From: JARYMI01 sp037444845
Lineage (GTDB): Bacteria; Acidobacteriota; Aminicenantia; Aminicenantales; UBA8522
NCBI GenBank assembly: GCA_037444845.1
Contig: JBBILQ010000020.1
Coordinates: 1-40,292, forward strand
DNA: 40,292 nt
Direction: 5' to 3'
Shown here: positions 1-7,417 of the stretch, one piece after another
Position numbering within the stretch: position 1 is the first letter of the stretch
Layout of the letters: every line of letters begins with the position of its first letter
Position numbers and translations under genes: made by a program
Notes under the pieces: model-generated
Database searches by the model: none
Told to the model about the DNA's origin: nothing
The model's input: only the letters and a program-made list of their open reading frames with translations

Positions 1-1828
1 GGTGACTCCCTGCACTCACGGGAATGGCCACAATCCTCTGATTGATCCCCTCAAAATCAATGGAAACGGCCTCTTCTTTTTTCTTTGCCGGCGCCGGCTC
101 GTTTTTTGCCTCTTTCCCGACCTTCGCGGGTTTTTCTTCTTTGGCCTTTTCCTCGACTATTCCCTTCTCTTCATCGCTCTCCTTGGCCAAGGGGTTGGGC
201 AAATCCTTCTTCAAAACGGCCAGATAGAGCGAATTCGTCAGGGTCATGTCGGCGTTGGACATGTCGAACCACTGCTTCACCGGGCCAGCGTCGGTGGAGG
301 AGAAAAAGTAGAGGTGCTTGCCGTCCGGGTCAAAGACAGGCTCGCTGACCTCACTCAACCCGTCCGTGACGGCGAACGACTTATCTTTCTCGAGAGAATA
401 AACATAAACCTTCTGGATGTAGGTCTGGGTGTTGAGCGTGTAGACAATCCATCTGGAATCGGGCGCCCATGAGGAATAGACGCTGCGAATTCGCGTCGGG
501 CCGTAAAGATACTCGGAGCCAATCTTCCTGGAAACTCCGCTTTCGAGGTCAATCCAATAAAGGCTCCAGGAATTATCGGCATAGGAGATTTTCTTGCTGT
601 CCGGAGACCAGACAGGGGCATCATAGAATCCCGCACCGCTGAGCTTATATATTTTCACTTCTCCCTTTCCGTCCTGGCCGCGCACGTGGAGCTCGTATTC
701 CCCGGATTCATCGGAAAAATAAGCGATGGATTTCCCGTCCGGAGACCATGCTGGAGAGCGCTCATGGATACCCGGTGTCTGGCTGATATTCCGGAAATCC
801 CCCTTTTCGGCCGGAAGCGTGACGATCTCGCCGCGGAACTCAAAAACAGCTCTGGCGCCCGATGGAGATAGAGAAGCGTTACGAATATAGCGAGCTCCTT
901 TGACGAACCTTTCCCGAAGCTCGAGGAGGTCAGCGGCCGCGCCGATGGTGAGCCTCGAGTTCTTTTGCGTCTGGAGGTCGAAGATGTGGAGGTATCCTCC
1001 CTGCTCGTAGATAATTTTTCCGGCGCCGCAGGAAGCGCTGACGACCGGAAAATCTTCGTGGCGAGTGAGCTGGTCGATTTTCTTCGTCCTGGTATCAAAG
1101 GAGAAGAGGTTGAACTCTCCGTTCCGGTCAGAACGAAAATAGATTTTATCGCCCAGCCACATCGGGCTGACATCGTTCGAGCGTCCATCGGGCTGGGGGA
1201 TTTTTTCGACGCTGCGGTCACTCCGGTTATAAATCAAGATGGTCGAAACCTGGCCGCCGCGGTAATTTTTCCATTGGGCAAAAGCATCGGGCAGGGGATT
1301 ATAAGCAATCCGGGTTCCATCCGGCGAGTAGGCAGCACGAAAGACATAGGGGATCTCGAGCAGTTCGGGGAATCCGCCCTCGACGGGAACCACAAAAAGG
1401 TTATTCCATGCCCGGGTGAATGCATAGCGGGCCGACGCAAAAAGAACCGATTTGCCATCGGGCGTGAACCCCTGAACCATATCAGGATAGGGATGCCAGG
1501 TGAGCCGCCCGGGGATTCCGCCGTCCGCGGAAACGATGTAGACATCCGTGTTCCCCTCATACTGAGCGCTGAAAGCAAGCCATTTTCCGTCCGGCGAGAA
1601 AACCGGGTTGGATTCCAGGCCGAGGTCGGAAGTCAGCTTGCGAGGGTTTTTCCCGTCCGTATCGGCCGTCCAGAGGTCGCCGGCATAAGCAAAGGCGATC
1701 TTCGCCGCGCTTATGGCCGGCTGGCTCAAGAACACGGTATCCTTGGTGTCAATCGCAGAGAGAGAAAGAGTTGCGAACAAAAATACGATCACAGATGAAA
1801 AAAGATAGAAAAGAATTTTAGGTTTCAT
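1..1828 (-). CDS. Tricorn-type protease (peptidase S41 family), N-terminal part; runs off left edge
   Basis: The minus strand is open from an ATG at 1828 to the window edge, giving 609 residues without a stop. A signal peptide (MKPKILFYLFSSVIVFLFA) is followed by TolB/WD40-like beta-propeller blades, with SPDGK, SPSGA, SPDSK and APDSR repeats spread through residues 80-520. A Lys/Glu/Pro/Ala-rich linker at about 560-585 comes next, then a segment beginning SIDFEGINQRIVAIPV. This architecture is that of bacterial tricorn proteases, secreted serine proteases that trim peptides. The PDZ and S41 catalytic domains would lie beyond the window, so no catalytic residue can be seen. The start is fixed by a GGAGG site six bases upstream. 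An S9-type peptidase or a TolB-like protein is the alternative, but the linker and the blade after it favour tricorn. Confidence 0.85.
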   Translation of the reverse strand, partial: MKPKILFYLFSSVIVFLFATLSLSAIDTKDTVFLSQPAISAAKIAFAYAGDLWTADTDGKNPRKLTSDLGLESNPVFSPDGKWLAFSAQYEGNTDVYIVSADGGIPGRLTWHPYPDMVQGFTPDGKSVLFASARYAFTRAWNNLFVVPVEGGFPELLEIPYVFRAAYSPDGTRIAYNPLPDAFAQWKNYRGGQVSTILIYNRSDRSVEKIPQPDGRSNDVSPMWLGDKIYFRSDRNGEFNLFSFDTRTKKIDQLTRHEDFPVVSASCGAGKIIYEQGGYLHIFDLQTQKNSRLTIGAAADLLELRERFVKGARYIRNASLSPSGARAVFEFRGEIVTLPAEKGDFRNISQTPGIHERSPAWSPDGKSIAYFSDESGEYELHVRGQDGKGEVKIYKLSGAGFYDAPVWSPDSKKISYADNSWSLYWIDLESGVSRKIGSEYLYGPTRIRSVYSSWAPDSRWIVYTLNTQTYIQKVYVYSLEKDKSFAVTDGLSEVSEPVFDPDGKHLYFFSSTDAGPVKQWFDMSNADMTLTNSLYLAVLKKDLPNPLAKESDEEKGIVEEKAKEEKPAKVGKEAKNEPAPAKKKEEAVSIDFEGINQRIVAIPVSAGSH

Positions 1829-1880
1829 GAACGCCTCCTCAAAAAAAATTTGGGGTCATAGTTTCAGCACTCAGCCTTCC

Positions 1881-1886
1881 ATTATA
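1881..1886 (-). promoter_or_regulatory. Putative -10 element for the tricorn gene
   Basis: On the minus strand a perfect TATAAT lies about 50 bases upstream of the tricorn start. No good -35 sits 16-18 bases further up, so this is only a suggestion of a promoter. The surrounding 60 bases are clearly AT-richer than the flanking genes. Confidence 0.3.
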
Positions 1887-1949
1887 TTTATATCACGATT
1901 AATTTCCATAGATAGTTCTCATAGCCAATTGTTACGATTTCAAACGGCA

Positions 1950-2002
1950 GGATGGGTGAGCCCCCGGACAACGGCTGACGGTCTCGTGAGATAATCCCAT
2001 CC
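1950..2002. other. Possible structured RNA or DNA element between dut and the tricorn gene
   Basis: The 230-base gap 1829-2058 has no gene. Inside it GGATGGG (1950-1956) pairs perfectly with CCCATCC (1996-2002). The enclosed 39 bases can form two further small hairpins, AGCC with GGCT and TCT-CGTG-AGA, so the whole could fold as a three-way junction. No T-run follows on either strand, so it is not an ordinary intrinsic terminator. It may lie in the 3' end of the dut operon transcript or the 5' leader of the tricorn gene. Confidence 0.25.
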
Positions 2003-2058
2003 ACCTCGGGAAAGTCCGCTGAAGCTTTTCGCCAGGAGCTTGACATTCTGAGAAACAG

Positions 2059-2481
2059 TCAGAAGCGGCCGGTGGAGCCGAACCCTCCCTCTCCGCGCGG
2101 GGTGTCATCGAGCTCGTCCGCCTCGACGACTTCGACCGTCACGACCGGCTGGATGAGCATCTGGGCGATCTTCATCCCTTTCTGGATGGCGAAGGGCTCG
2201 CGGCCGAGGTTAGCCATGACCACCCGGACTTCTCCCCTGTAGCCAGAATCGACGACTCCGGCCAGGCGGTGGACGCCGCGAATAGAGAGGCCGCTTTTAT
2301 CCCAGATAAGCCCGACATATCCTTCCGGGATGGCCATTTTGATCCCCGTCGGGATGGCCTTCACTTCTCCAGCCGCGACCACCTTGTTGACAGCAGAAAA
2401 AAGGTCGAGCCCCGCATCCCCTGCGTGCTGGTAAAGGGGGAGGTTGGCTTCGGGGCTTATTTTTTTTACTCTAATCTGCAT
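2059..2481 (-). CDS. dut: dUTP diphosphatase (dUTPase)
   Basis: This 140-residue protein hydrolyses dUTP to dUMP and pyrophosphate, keeping uracil out of DNA and supplying the thymidylate precursor. All five trimeric dUTPase motifs are visible: HAGDAGLDLFSA near the N-terminus, DKSGLSIRG, the uracil-binding LAGVVDSGYRGEV, GMKIAQMLIQP, and the C-terminal RGEGGFGSTGRF that closes over the phosphates. The length is normal for the family. It is the last gene of the operon that starts with nrdD and lies 23 bases after nrdG, so deoxynucleotide synthesis and dUTP removal are probably co-transcribed. An AGGGGA site precedes the ATG. Confidence 0.97.
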   Translation of the reverse strand: MQIRVKKISPEANLPLYQHAGDAGLDLFSAVNKVVAAGEVKAIPTGIKMAIPEGYVGLIWDKSGLSIRGVHRLAGVVDSGYRGEVRVVMANLGREPFAIQKGMKIAQMLIQPVVTVEVVEADELDDTPRGEGGFGSTGRF

Positions 2482-2504
2482 CTTTTGAATCCCCTGCCGG
2501 TTCT

Positions 2505-3203
2505 TTATGTCCCTTCTATCCTGACTTCGCCAAAATAGGGCCTGATAATATTAGCTATCCTATCGATTTCATCGATTGTGTAGGGTTTAACCTGGAGATA
2601 ATTCCGGTCGATCGGGTTTTTGGTCGAAAACTGCTGAACCTGGAATATTTCTGCCCCCCTGAGCAGAGTGGCGATCTCGAGGAGGTCCTCCTCGCCGATG
2701 AGTCCCGGAACGACCGTCGTCCTGAACATGTAGGGAAGCCCGGCGGTGCGGATAATCTCGATGCTCCGGAGGATATCCTCCTCCGCCACGGCTGCGCGCA
2801 CAACCTGAGCATATCGCCGCAGGGGTGCCTTGACATCCATGGCCACGTAATCAACGAGTTTCTTCCCCATGAGTTCTTCCAGGCGCTCCGGAAATGAGCC
2901 GTTGGTGTCGACTTTGACCAGCAGGTTGCGGTCCTTGATTACTCGGCAGAGAACTTCCAGGTCTTCCTGGAGGAGCGGCTCGCCGCCGCTGATGCAGACA
3001 GCTTCAAGCCAGCCCTGCCGCGAATCGAGATAGCTCACGAAATAATCGAGCGGTGTTGCCCGAAGCGATTCCGGACGCAGGACAAGGTCAGCATTGTGGC
3101 AGTAAGGACAGCGAAAGTTGCACCCGGCCAGAAAAACGGTTGAGGAGATGAACCCCGGGAAATCAAGCGGAGCGAACTTTTCTAAGCCCTTGATTTCAAC
3201 CAA
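2505..3203 (-). CDS. nrdG: Anaerobic ribonucleotide reductase activating protein (radical SAM)
   Basis: This 232-residue radical SAM protein carries the iron-sulfur motif CNFRCPYC (Cys28, Cys32, Cys35) followed by the SAM-binding region with ISGGEP. It generates the glycyl radical on NrdD. The reading starts at a TTG (3203) inside the redoxin gene. The two overlap by 22 bases and a GGAG lies eight bases upstream, so translation is probably coupled. At about 230 residues it belongs to the longer class related to pyruvate-formate-lyase activases rather than the short E. coli NrdG. Its position between the redoxin and dut, in an operon headed by nrdD, fixes the likely partner. Confidence 0.93.
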   Translation of the reverse strand: MVEIKGLEKFAPLDFPGFISSTVFLAGCNFRCPYCHNADLVLRPESLRATPLDYFVSYLDSRQGWLEAVCISGGEPLLQEDLEVLCRVIKDRNLLVKVDTNGSFPERLEELMGKKLVDYVAMDVKAPLRRYAQVVRAAVAEEDILRSIEIIRTAGLPYMFRTTVVPGLIGEEDLLEIATLLRGAEIFQVQQFSTKNPIDRNYLQVKPYTIDEIDRIANIIRPYFGEVRIEGT

Positions 3204-3448
3204 GAGTCGAGCTCCAGGTGGTCGTTGAAGATGCCGAGCACTCTGCCGTCCTCCCGCAGGACAAAGACGGGAACGATGATCGCCCCCTTATCATCGCGCT
3301 TGATCCGGACGAGGAATTCCCTGATCCGCAGCTTGCTTTCTTTTTGGGCCAGGCTGAGTTCCTGGCCGCCGAGTGAAGAACCCCTCAGGTAATTCTTGAA
3401 GGCGTCGCACTTGTCGCAGTTCGGGTAGGTGAAAAGGAGATAGTCCAT
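3182..3448 (-). CDS. Glutaredoxin/NrdH-like redoxin
   Basis: This is a small 88-residue thioredoxin-fold protein with an N-terminal strand and a CxxC active site, PNCDKC (Cys11, Cys14). The typical cis-Pro region appears as AIIVPVFVLREDGRVLG, and the protein ends in a helix. It sits three bases after nrdD and overlaps nrdG, so it is almost certainly the reductant that regenerates the NrdD active-site disulfide. Some class III reductase subtypes use a redoxin in place of formate, and an operon-encoded redoxin fits that type. The exact donor (thioredoxin reductase, ferredoxin or other) cannot be read from the sequence. Confidence 0.8.
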   Translation of the reverse strand: MDYLLFTYPNCDKCDAFKNYLRGSSLGGQELSLAQKESKLRIREFLVRIKRDDKGAIIVPVFVLREDGRVLGIFNDHLELDSWLKSRA

Positions 3449-3451
3449 GGC

Positions 3452-5524
3452 TCAGAAAAGCTTCTCGTAGGGCGTCCTGTCCTTGAATTCCTGCCGCTTG
3501 CCATCGTTCCAGGTCCGCACCGGCCGGAGATAGCCGACGATCCTCGAATAAACTTCTGTCTGCGACCCGCACTTCGGGCAGGCCGGGTGCTGGCCCCGGA
3601 GGTAGCCGTGGTTGTCGCAGACGGAAAAAGTCGGCGTGATGCTGAAATAAGGAATCTTGGTCTCGGCGATCTTGCGCACTAACTTGCGGCAGGTCTCTCG
3701 GTCGATCGACTCGGGCAGGAAGGTGTGGAAGATTGTCCCGCCCGTGTAGAGGCACTGGATGTCCTGTTGATGTTGAATGGCCTCAAAGACATCGCGCGTG
3801 GCGTCGACGTTGAGCTGCGTGGAGTTTGTGAGATAAGGGTGCTTGTCCGTCCCCGATGTGACGATGTTTTTGTATTTTTCCCGGTCCAGGCGGGCTAAGC
3901 GGTAGGACGTCGACTCGGCCGGCGTGGCCTCGAGGTTGTAGAGGTTCCCCGTCACTTCCTGGAATTCCTTGAGCACGCCCCTCATAAACGTCAGCGTCTC
4001 GACGGCGAATTCCTTGCCCTCCGGCATGCCGATCCCCTTGCCGAGCAAATTCAGGCAGGCTTCGTGCATCCCGCAGACGCCGATGGTCGAAAAGTGGTTA
4101 TCGAAATGGCCGAGGTAAACCATCGTGTAAGGAATAAGACCTTTCGCCAGCATGGTATTGACGACTTCCCGCTTTGTCTCCAAGGATTCCTTGGCTAGCG
4201 TCATGAGCTCACGGAGCTTGGAGAAAAATTCCTCCCTCGTGTTCGCTTCGTAACCGACCCGGTTGAGGTTGATGGTAACGACCCCGATCGACCCCGTCGA
4301 ATCCCCCGGCCCCCAGATGTTTCCCGGCCGCCGCAGCAGTTCCCGCTGGTCAAGGTTCAGGCGGCAGCACATCGCCCGAATGTCGCCGGGGCTCAAGCTC
4401 GTCCCGATGTAATTCTGGAAATAGGGTATTCCGTACTTGGCTGTCGCTTCAAAAAGCAAATCGGCGGTGGGGGAATCCCAGGCGAAATCCCTGGAGATAT
4501 TGTACGTCGGGATGGGAAAGGTGAAAACGCGGCCTTTTTGGTCCCCCTCGATCATCAGCTCCAGGAAGGAGCGGTTAATCATCTCCATCTCCTCCTGGTA
4601 ATCGCCGTATGTTGAGGCGAGCTCGGCGCCGCCGACCACGACGCGCTTATCCTTCATGTCCTCCGGCACCGTCAGGTCGAAGGTCAGGTTGGAGAACGGC
4701 GTCTGCCAGCCCCAGCGCGAAGGCACGTTAAGCCCGAAGATGAGCTTCTGGATGTCCTGCTTGACTCTGTCATAATCGAGCTTGTCAGCCCGGACAAACG
4801 GCGCTAAGAGCGTGTCCACTGAGGAGAAAGCCTGAGCGCCCGCGAATTCTCCCTGCATCGTGCCGATGAAATTGACCATGTGGAGAGTGGCCGTCTCTAA
4901 ATGCTTGGCCGGGTAGGAGTGGACTTGATTGGGGACGTGGCCGAACCCTTTGCGCAGGAGTCTCTCGAGCGACCAGCCGGCGCAATAGCCGACAATCGGG
5001 TAAGAAAGGTCGTGGAGGTGGAATTCGCCTTCGAGATGCGCCCTCTTGATTCTCTCCGAATAGAGCTGGTTAAGGGCGAAACTGGACAGGACCTCGCCCG
5101 AGACGCGGGCGTTGAGCCCTGAAAAGCTCATCACGCCTTCGTTGCTGTTCTCCCGGATTTTCCAGTCGACGTCGTTGATGTAATCCTTGATCAGCCGCTC
5201 CAGGTTGATGCCTGTCTTTTTGGCCTCGCGGATGGATTTGTGCCTTTCGCGGTAGAGGATGTAGGACTTAGCCACCTCGTGGTAGCCCTGCTTCATCAGC
5301 ACCAATTCCACGATGTCCTGAATTTGCTCGACCGAAGGGATTGTGTAGCCGCCGAACTTGTCTTCAAGCATGAACGTGGCGATATCCGAGACGGTCTTGG
5401 CGGAAGCACGGTCTATTATGCCGTTTGCTTCCATCGCCTTATTGACGGCATTAGTGATCTTATCCTGGACGAAATCGACGACAGTTCCGTCTCTTTTTTT
5501 GATCCTGGAAATACCCCGGGTCAT
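3452..5524 (-). CDS. nrdD: Anaerobic (class III) ribonucleoside-triphosphate reductase
   Basis: This 690-residue enzyme reduces ribonucleoside triphosphates to deoxyribonucleotides using a glycyl radical and therefore requires anoxia. An ATP-cone allosteric domain (ISRIKKRDGTVVDF onward) fills the first 90 residues. The thiyl-radical site is MCCRLN with Cys386-Cys387. Near the C-terminus a zinc site (CDNHG and CPKCG) is followed by the glycyl-radical motif RIVGYLRP, with Gly664 as the radical residue. The second zinc ligand appears to be His in place of Cys. I chose the ATG at 5524 over an adjoining TTG because it sits six bases from GGAGG. It heads the nrdD-redoxin-nrdG-dut operon. Confidence 0.96.
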   Translation of the reverse strand: MTRGISRIKKRDGTVVDFVQDKITNAVNKAMEANGIIDRASAKTVSDIATFMLEDKFGGYTIPSVEQIQDIVELVLMKQGYHEVAKSYILYRERHKSIREAKKTGINLERLIKDYINDVDWKIRENSNEGVMSFSGLNARVSGEVLSSFALNQLYSERIKRAHLEGEFHLHDLSYPIVGYCAGWSLERLLRKGFGHVPNQVHSYPAKHLETATLHMVNFIGTMQGEFAGAQAFSSVDTLLAPFVRADKLDYDRVKQDIQKLIFGLNVPSRWGWQTPFSNLTFDLTVPEDMKDKRVVVGGAELASTYGDYQEEMEMINRSFLELMIEGDQKGRVFTFPIPTYNISRDFAWDSPTADLLFEATAKYGIPYFQNYIGTSLSPGDIRAMCCRLNLDQRELLRRPGNIWGPGDSTGSIGVVTINLNRVGYEANTREEFFSKLRELMTLAKESLETKREVVNTMLAKGLIPYTMVYLGHFDNHFSTIGVCGMHEACLNLLGKGIGMPEGKEFAVETLTFMRGVLKEFQEVTGNLYNLEATPAESTSYRLARLDREKYKNIVTSGTDKHPYLTNSTQLNVDATRDVFEAIQHQQDIQCLYTGGTIFHTFLPESIDRETCRKLVRKIAETKIPYFSITPTFSVCDNHGYLRGQHPACPKCGSQTEVYSRIVGYLRPVRTWNDGKRQEFKDRTPYEKLF

Positions 5525-5583
5525 CAAGCGCCTCCTTTCCTCTCTCCAGATAGCGGAAACCGGTCAAAAAACCATCAATAAAA

Positions 5584-5631
5584 AGGCCATATTTTGTATA
5601 ATATGATGGCTCCTGCTACAAAATATTGTAT
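5584..5631 (-). promoter_or_regulatory. Pair of NrdR-box-like operator sites
   Basis: Two 16-base sites match the NrdR box (acaCwAtATaTwGtgt): CTACAAAATATTGTAT at 5616-5631, which is near-palindromic and strong, and AGGCCATATTTTGTAT at 5584-5599, which is weaker. They are 32 bases apart centre to centre, about three helical turns, and that is the spacing known for functional NrdR pairs. They lie upstream of nrdD. NrdR is the ATP/dATP-sensing repressor of ribonucleotide reductase genes; its own gene is not in the window. Confidence 0.65.
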
Positions 5632-5643
5632 TTTGCGTCGAAA

Positions 5644-5672
5644 AATTTACTCCCAATTTTGGAGGTTGTCAA
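5644..5672 (-). promoter_or_regulatory. Candidate promoter of the nrdD operon
   Basis: On the minus strand a perfect TTGACA (5667-5672) is spaced 17 bases from TAAATT (5644-5649). Transcription would begin near 5637, just before the NrdR-like boxes, leaving a leader of about 110 bases before nrdD. A second possible -10, TATTAT, lies between the two boxes, so the real start could be there instead. Confidence 0.5.
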
Positions 5673-5760
5673 GAGGTTAGGGGAACTTTTTTTGCTTTTT
5701 TTTGAAAAAATTTTTGTCTATGCTATCAACGGATGAAAAAAGCCTGAAAAGAGGTCCCGA

Positions 5761-6156
5761 ATGAAAAAATTAGACATCTCAACTTCTTCTAAGGAAGCCT
5801 TTATCGACATCACGGCCAAGGTGGAAGAGGAGGTCCGGAAAGCCGGCGTCAAGGACGGCGCCTGCCTGGTTTATGTCCCCCATACGACTGCGGCCGTGAC
5901 CATAAACGAGAACGCCGACCCGACGGTCAGGCAAGACCTGTTGATGGTGTTGCGAAAAGCGGTTCCCGACTCCCTCCCCTATGCTCATACCGAAGGAAAT
6001 TCACCGGCCCACGTCAAGGCCAGCCTGGTCGGGTCTTCTGTCGCCGTCGTCATCGAGGCCGGACAGCCTGCTCTCGGCACCTGGCAGGGCGTCTTTTTCT
6101 GCGAATTCGACGGCCCGCGCCGGCGGCAGGTCTATCTCAAAATCATCCCCTGCTGA
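5761..6156 (+). CDS. yjbQ: YjbQ/UPF0047 family protein
   Basis: This 131-residue protein has the complete YjbQ signature: VPHTTAAVTINENADP with His41, then HTEGNSPAHVKASL, and the C-terminal LGTWQGVFFCEFDGPR block. The family is a conserved trimeric fold. Members have weak thiamine-phosphate synthase activity, but their true role is unsettled. It is encoded on the plus strand, divergent from nrdD, with an AAGAGG ribosome site. The last 63 bases of the gene recur at 7343-7405 on the other side of the HepT/MntA genes, which suggests that recombination occurred at this 3' end. Confidence 0.9.
   Translation: MKKLDISTSSKEAFIDITAKVEEEVRKAGVKDGACLVYVPHTTAAVTINENADPTVRQDLLMVLRKAVPDSLPYAHTEGNSPAHVKASLVGSSVAVVIEAGQPALGTWQGVFFCEFDGPRRRQVYLKIIPC
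6094..6156 (+). repeat. Left copy of a 63-bp direct repeat (3' end of yjbQ)
   Basis: These 63 bases, ending exactly at the yjbQ stop codon, are repeated at 7343-7405 in the same orientation with about seven mismatches, mostly silent. The encoded tails differ by one residue (QVYLKIIPC against QVYLSIIPC). The repeats bracket the HepT/MntA genes. Confidence 0.8.
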
Positions 6157-6254
6157 GCCAAAAGCGCCCGCAGCCGGTTCTTGTTCATCCAGGGGCGGAT
6201 ATCTCGCCTCTTGAATGCAGGACCGATTGGAACCAACAAGCAGCCTTAGAGTAG

Positions 6255-6677
6255 TTAGAGGGCTTTAAGAAAAGCATTTGCTTCTGAAATGAAGGTTGTG
6301 TAGTGTCGAAGGGCCGTAGGAATGCTCTTGAAGACAATATCGTCTCTCACATCCCCATATTCGTGAACCAGCCGATTGCGCAAACCCGCAAAAGGAGCCA
6401 ACTTATCAGCCAGGGCTTGTGAAACCAAGCCAACCTCTGGCGCTCTAATGAACGAATCATAGTAGTCCTTCGGCGCAGCTTTTCCTGACTCGACAAGAAC
6501 ATAGGCCGAAATGTCCGAAGCAACCTCGACAATAAGCTGAACAAGTCTCTCAGCCGCTCGTTTCTTGACATAGTCCTTCTTGTATTCTTCAAGGGAGACG
6601 TTTTTGAAAGGCTCGAGTTCCTCCACGTAACCCTTCAAAATAACCAGCTTTCGAGCGATTAAGTCACTATCAATCAC
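6255..6677 (-). CDS. hepT: HepT-like toxin (HEPN-domain ribonuclease, DUF86)
   Basis: This 140-residue, all-helical HEPN protein carries the catalytic RX4HXY motif as RNRLVHEY (Arg100, His105, Tyr107) in the third helix region. HepT toxins cleave RNA and are silenced when the partner MntA adds AMP to the Tyr of this motif. The gene overlaps the upstream nucleotidyltransferase gene by four bases (6674-6677), the usual coupling for this pair. The catalytic residues are all present, so the toxin looks intact. A decayed copy is unlikely. Confidence 0.88.
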   Translation of the reverse strand: MIDSDLIARKLVILKGYVEELEPFKNVSLEEYKKDYVKKRAAERLVQLIVEVASDISAYVLVESGKAAPKDYYDSFIRAPEVGLVSQALADKLAPFAGLRNRLVHEYGDVRDDIVFKSIPTALRHYTTFISEANAFLKAL

Positions 6678-7312
6678 GGGCTTTCCCTTCTCATCTCAAG
6701 AAACTTTTCGATAACAATACGGTCAAGTTCGCGAAACCGGACTGAATCCAACTTTCGCTTAATCGCTTTTATTTTCAGCTCACTCGAAAACGATGGTTTT
6801 CGTTCGAATACCAGGATTCCCCTCATAACCGCCTCATAAAGAAGCAGCGGCTCTGCACTATTGAGAATGACGACATCGACAAGGTCAGTCCCCAGCAAAG
6901 ATATCAAGCGCTCAGTTAGATAAGCAATTTTCTGCGGATATTCAGCGCGTTTAACCTCGTCCGGTAACAGTACAGCTATGTCCACATCACTTAGAGGCCC
7001 TGTTTTTCTCTCAACCTGAGAGCCGAAAAGGTAGCCCAGAAGTATATCGCTTTCCTTGGCGAAGAAATTTCTCAGAGTGCCGCTGAGAGACCCGAGATTA
7101 AAGGAGGCCGTTTTCCCTAAACCCGTCCGCCTCTCAGGACTCTCTCGTGCAAGATATGCTCTTAAGGCTTCTCGGATCAGCTCGCTTCGACTCCTGTGTT
7201 CTCGCTTGGCCGCCTCGAAATCTCCGATCGCTCCGTCAACGCTGCCGCCGGACTGGGGTGGCGTCCTCAACCTTCCCATCCCCCGGCCGAAATAGGCATC
7301 GGCATTTTCCAA
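6674..7312 (-). CDS. mntA: MntA-like nucleotidyltransferase antitoxin with a chimeric TPR/ribbon-helix-helix N-terminus
   Basis: Residues 75-212 are a minimal nucleotidyltransferase: FGSQVERKTGPLSDVDIAVL gives the GSX10DXD signature (Gly97, Ser98, Asp109, Asp111) with a third Asp near residue 146. This domain AMPylates HepT as the antitoxin. MntA proteins normally start close to residue 78 here. The extra N-terminus has two parts. Residues 2-35 look like a broken tetratricopeptide unit (NADAYFGRGM and GAIGDFEAA). Residues 34-56 (KREHRSRSELIREALRAYL) match the two helices of a ribbon-helix-helix domain lacking its DNA-contacting strand. The TTG start at 7312 has a poor ribosome site, so the true start is uncertain. 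Confidence 0.8.
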   Translation of the reverse strand: MENADAYFGRGMGRLRTPPQSGGSVDGAIGDFEAAKREHRSRSELIREALRAYLARESPERRTGLGKTASFNLGSLSGTLRNFFAKESDILLGYLFGSQVERKTGPLSDVDIAVLLPDEVKRAEYPQKIAYLTERLISLLGTDLVDVVILNSAEPLLLYEAVMRGILVFERKPSFSSELKIKAIKRKLDSVRFRELDRIVIEKFLEMRRESP

Positions 7313-7342
7313 GTCCAGTGCCGGCGCTTTCTTGTATTCCTG

Positions 7343-7405
7343 TTTTTCTGCGAGTTCGACGGCCCCCGCCGGCGCCAGGTCTATCTCAGCATAATCCCGT
7401 GCTGA
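7343..7405 (+). pseudogene. Remnant of a yjbQ 3' end (right copy of the direct repeat)
   Basis: The plus strand encodes FCEFDGPRRRQVYLSIIPC and a stop, nearly the same as the last 19 residues of yjbQ at 6100-6156. The similarity starts abruptly at 7343, with unrelated sequence before it. No start codon or upstream domain is present, so it cannot make a YjbQ protein. Differences from the intact copy are mainly synonymous. It therefore comes from a once-functional allele and not from a recent duplication. Confidence 0.75.
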
Positions 7406-7417
7406 ACGTCCGGGCGG

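Noticed and set aside
655..1221. 188-residue minus-strand reading frame
   Set aside because: It is in the wrong frame over the tricorn gene and is Ser/Arg-rich, as is typical of shadow frames.
965..1798. 277-residue plus-strand reading frame
   Set aside because: It is antisense to the tricorn gene, which has a signal peptide, beta-propeller repeats and a good ribosome site; the plus frame has no recognisable domain.
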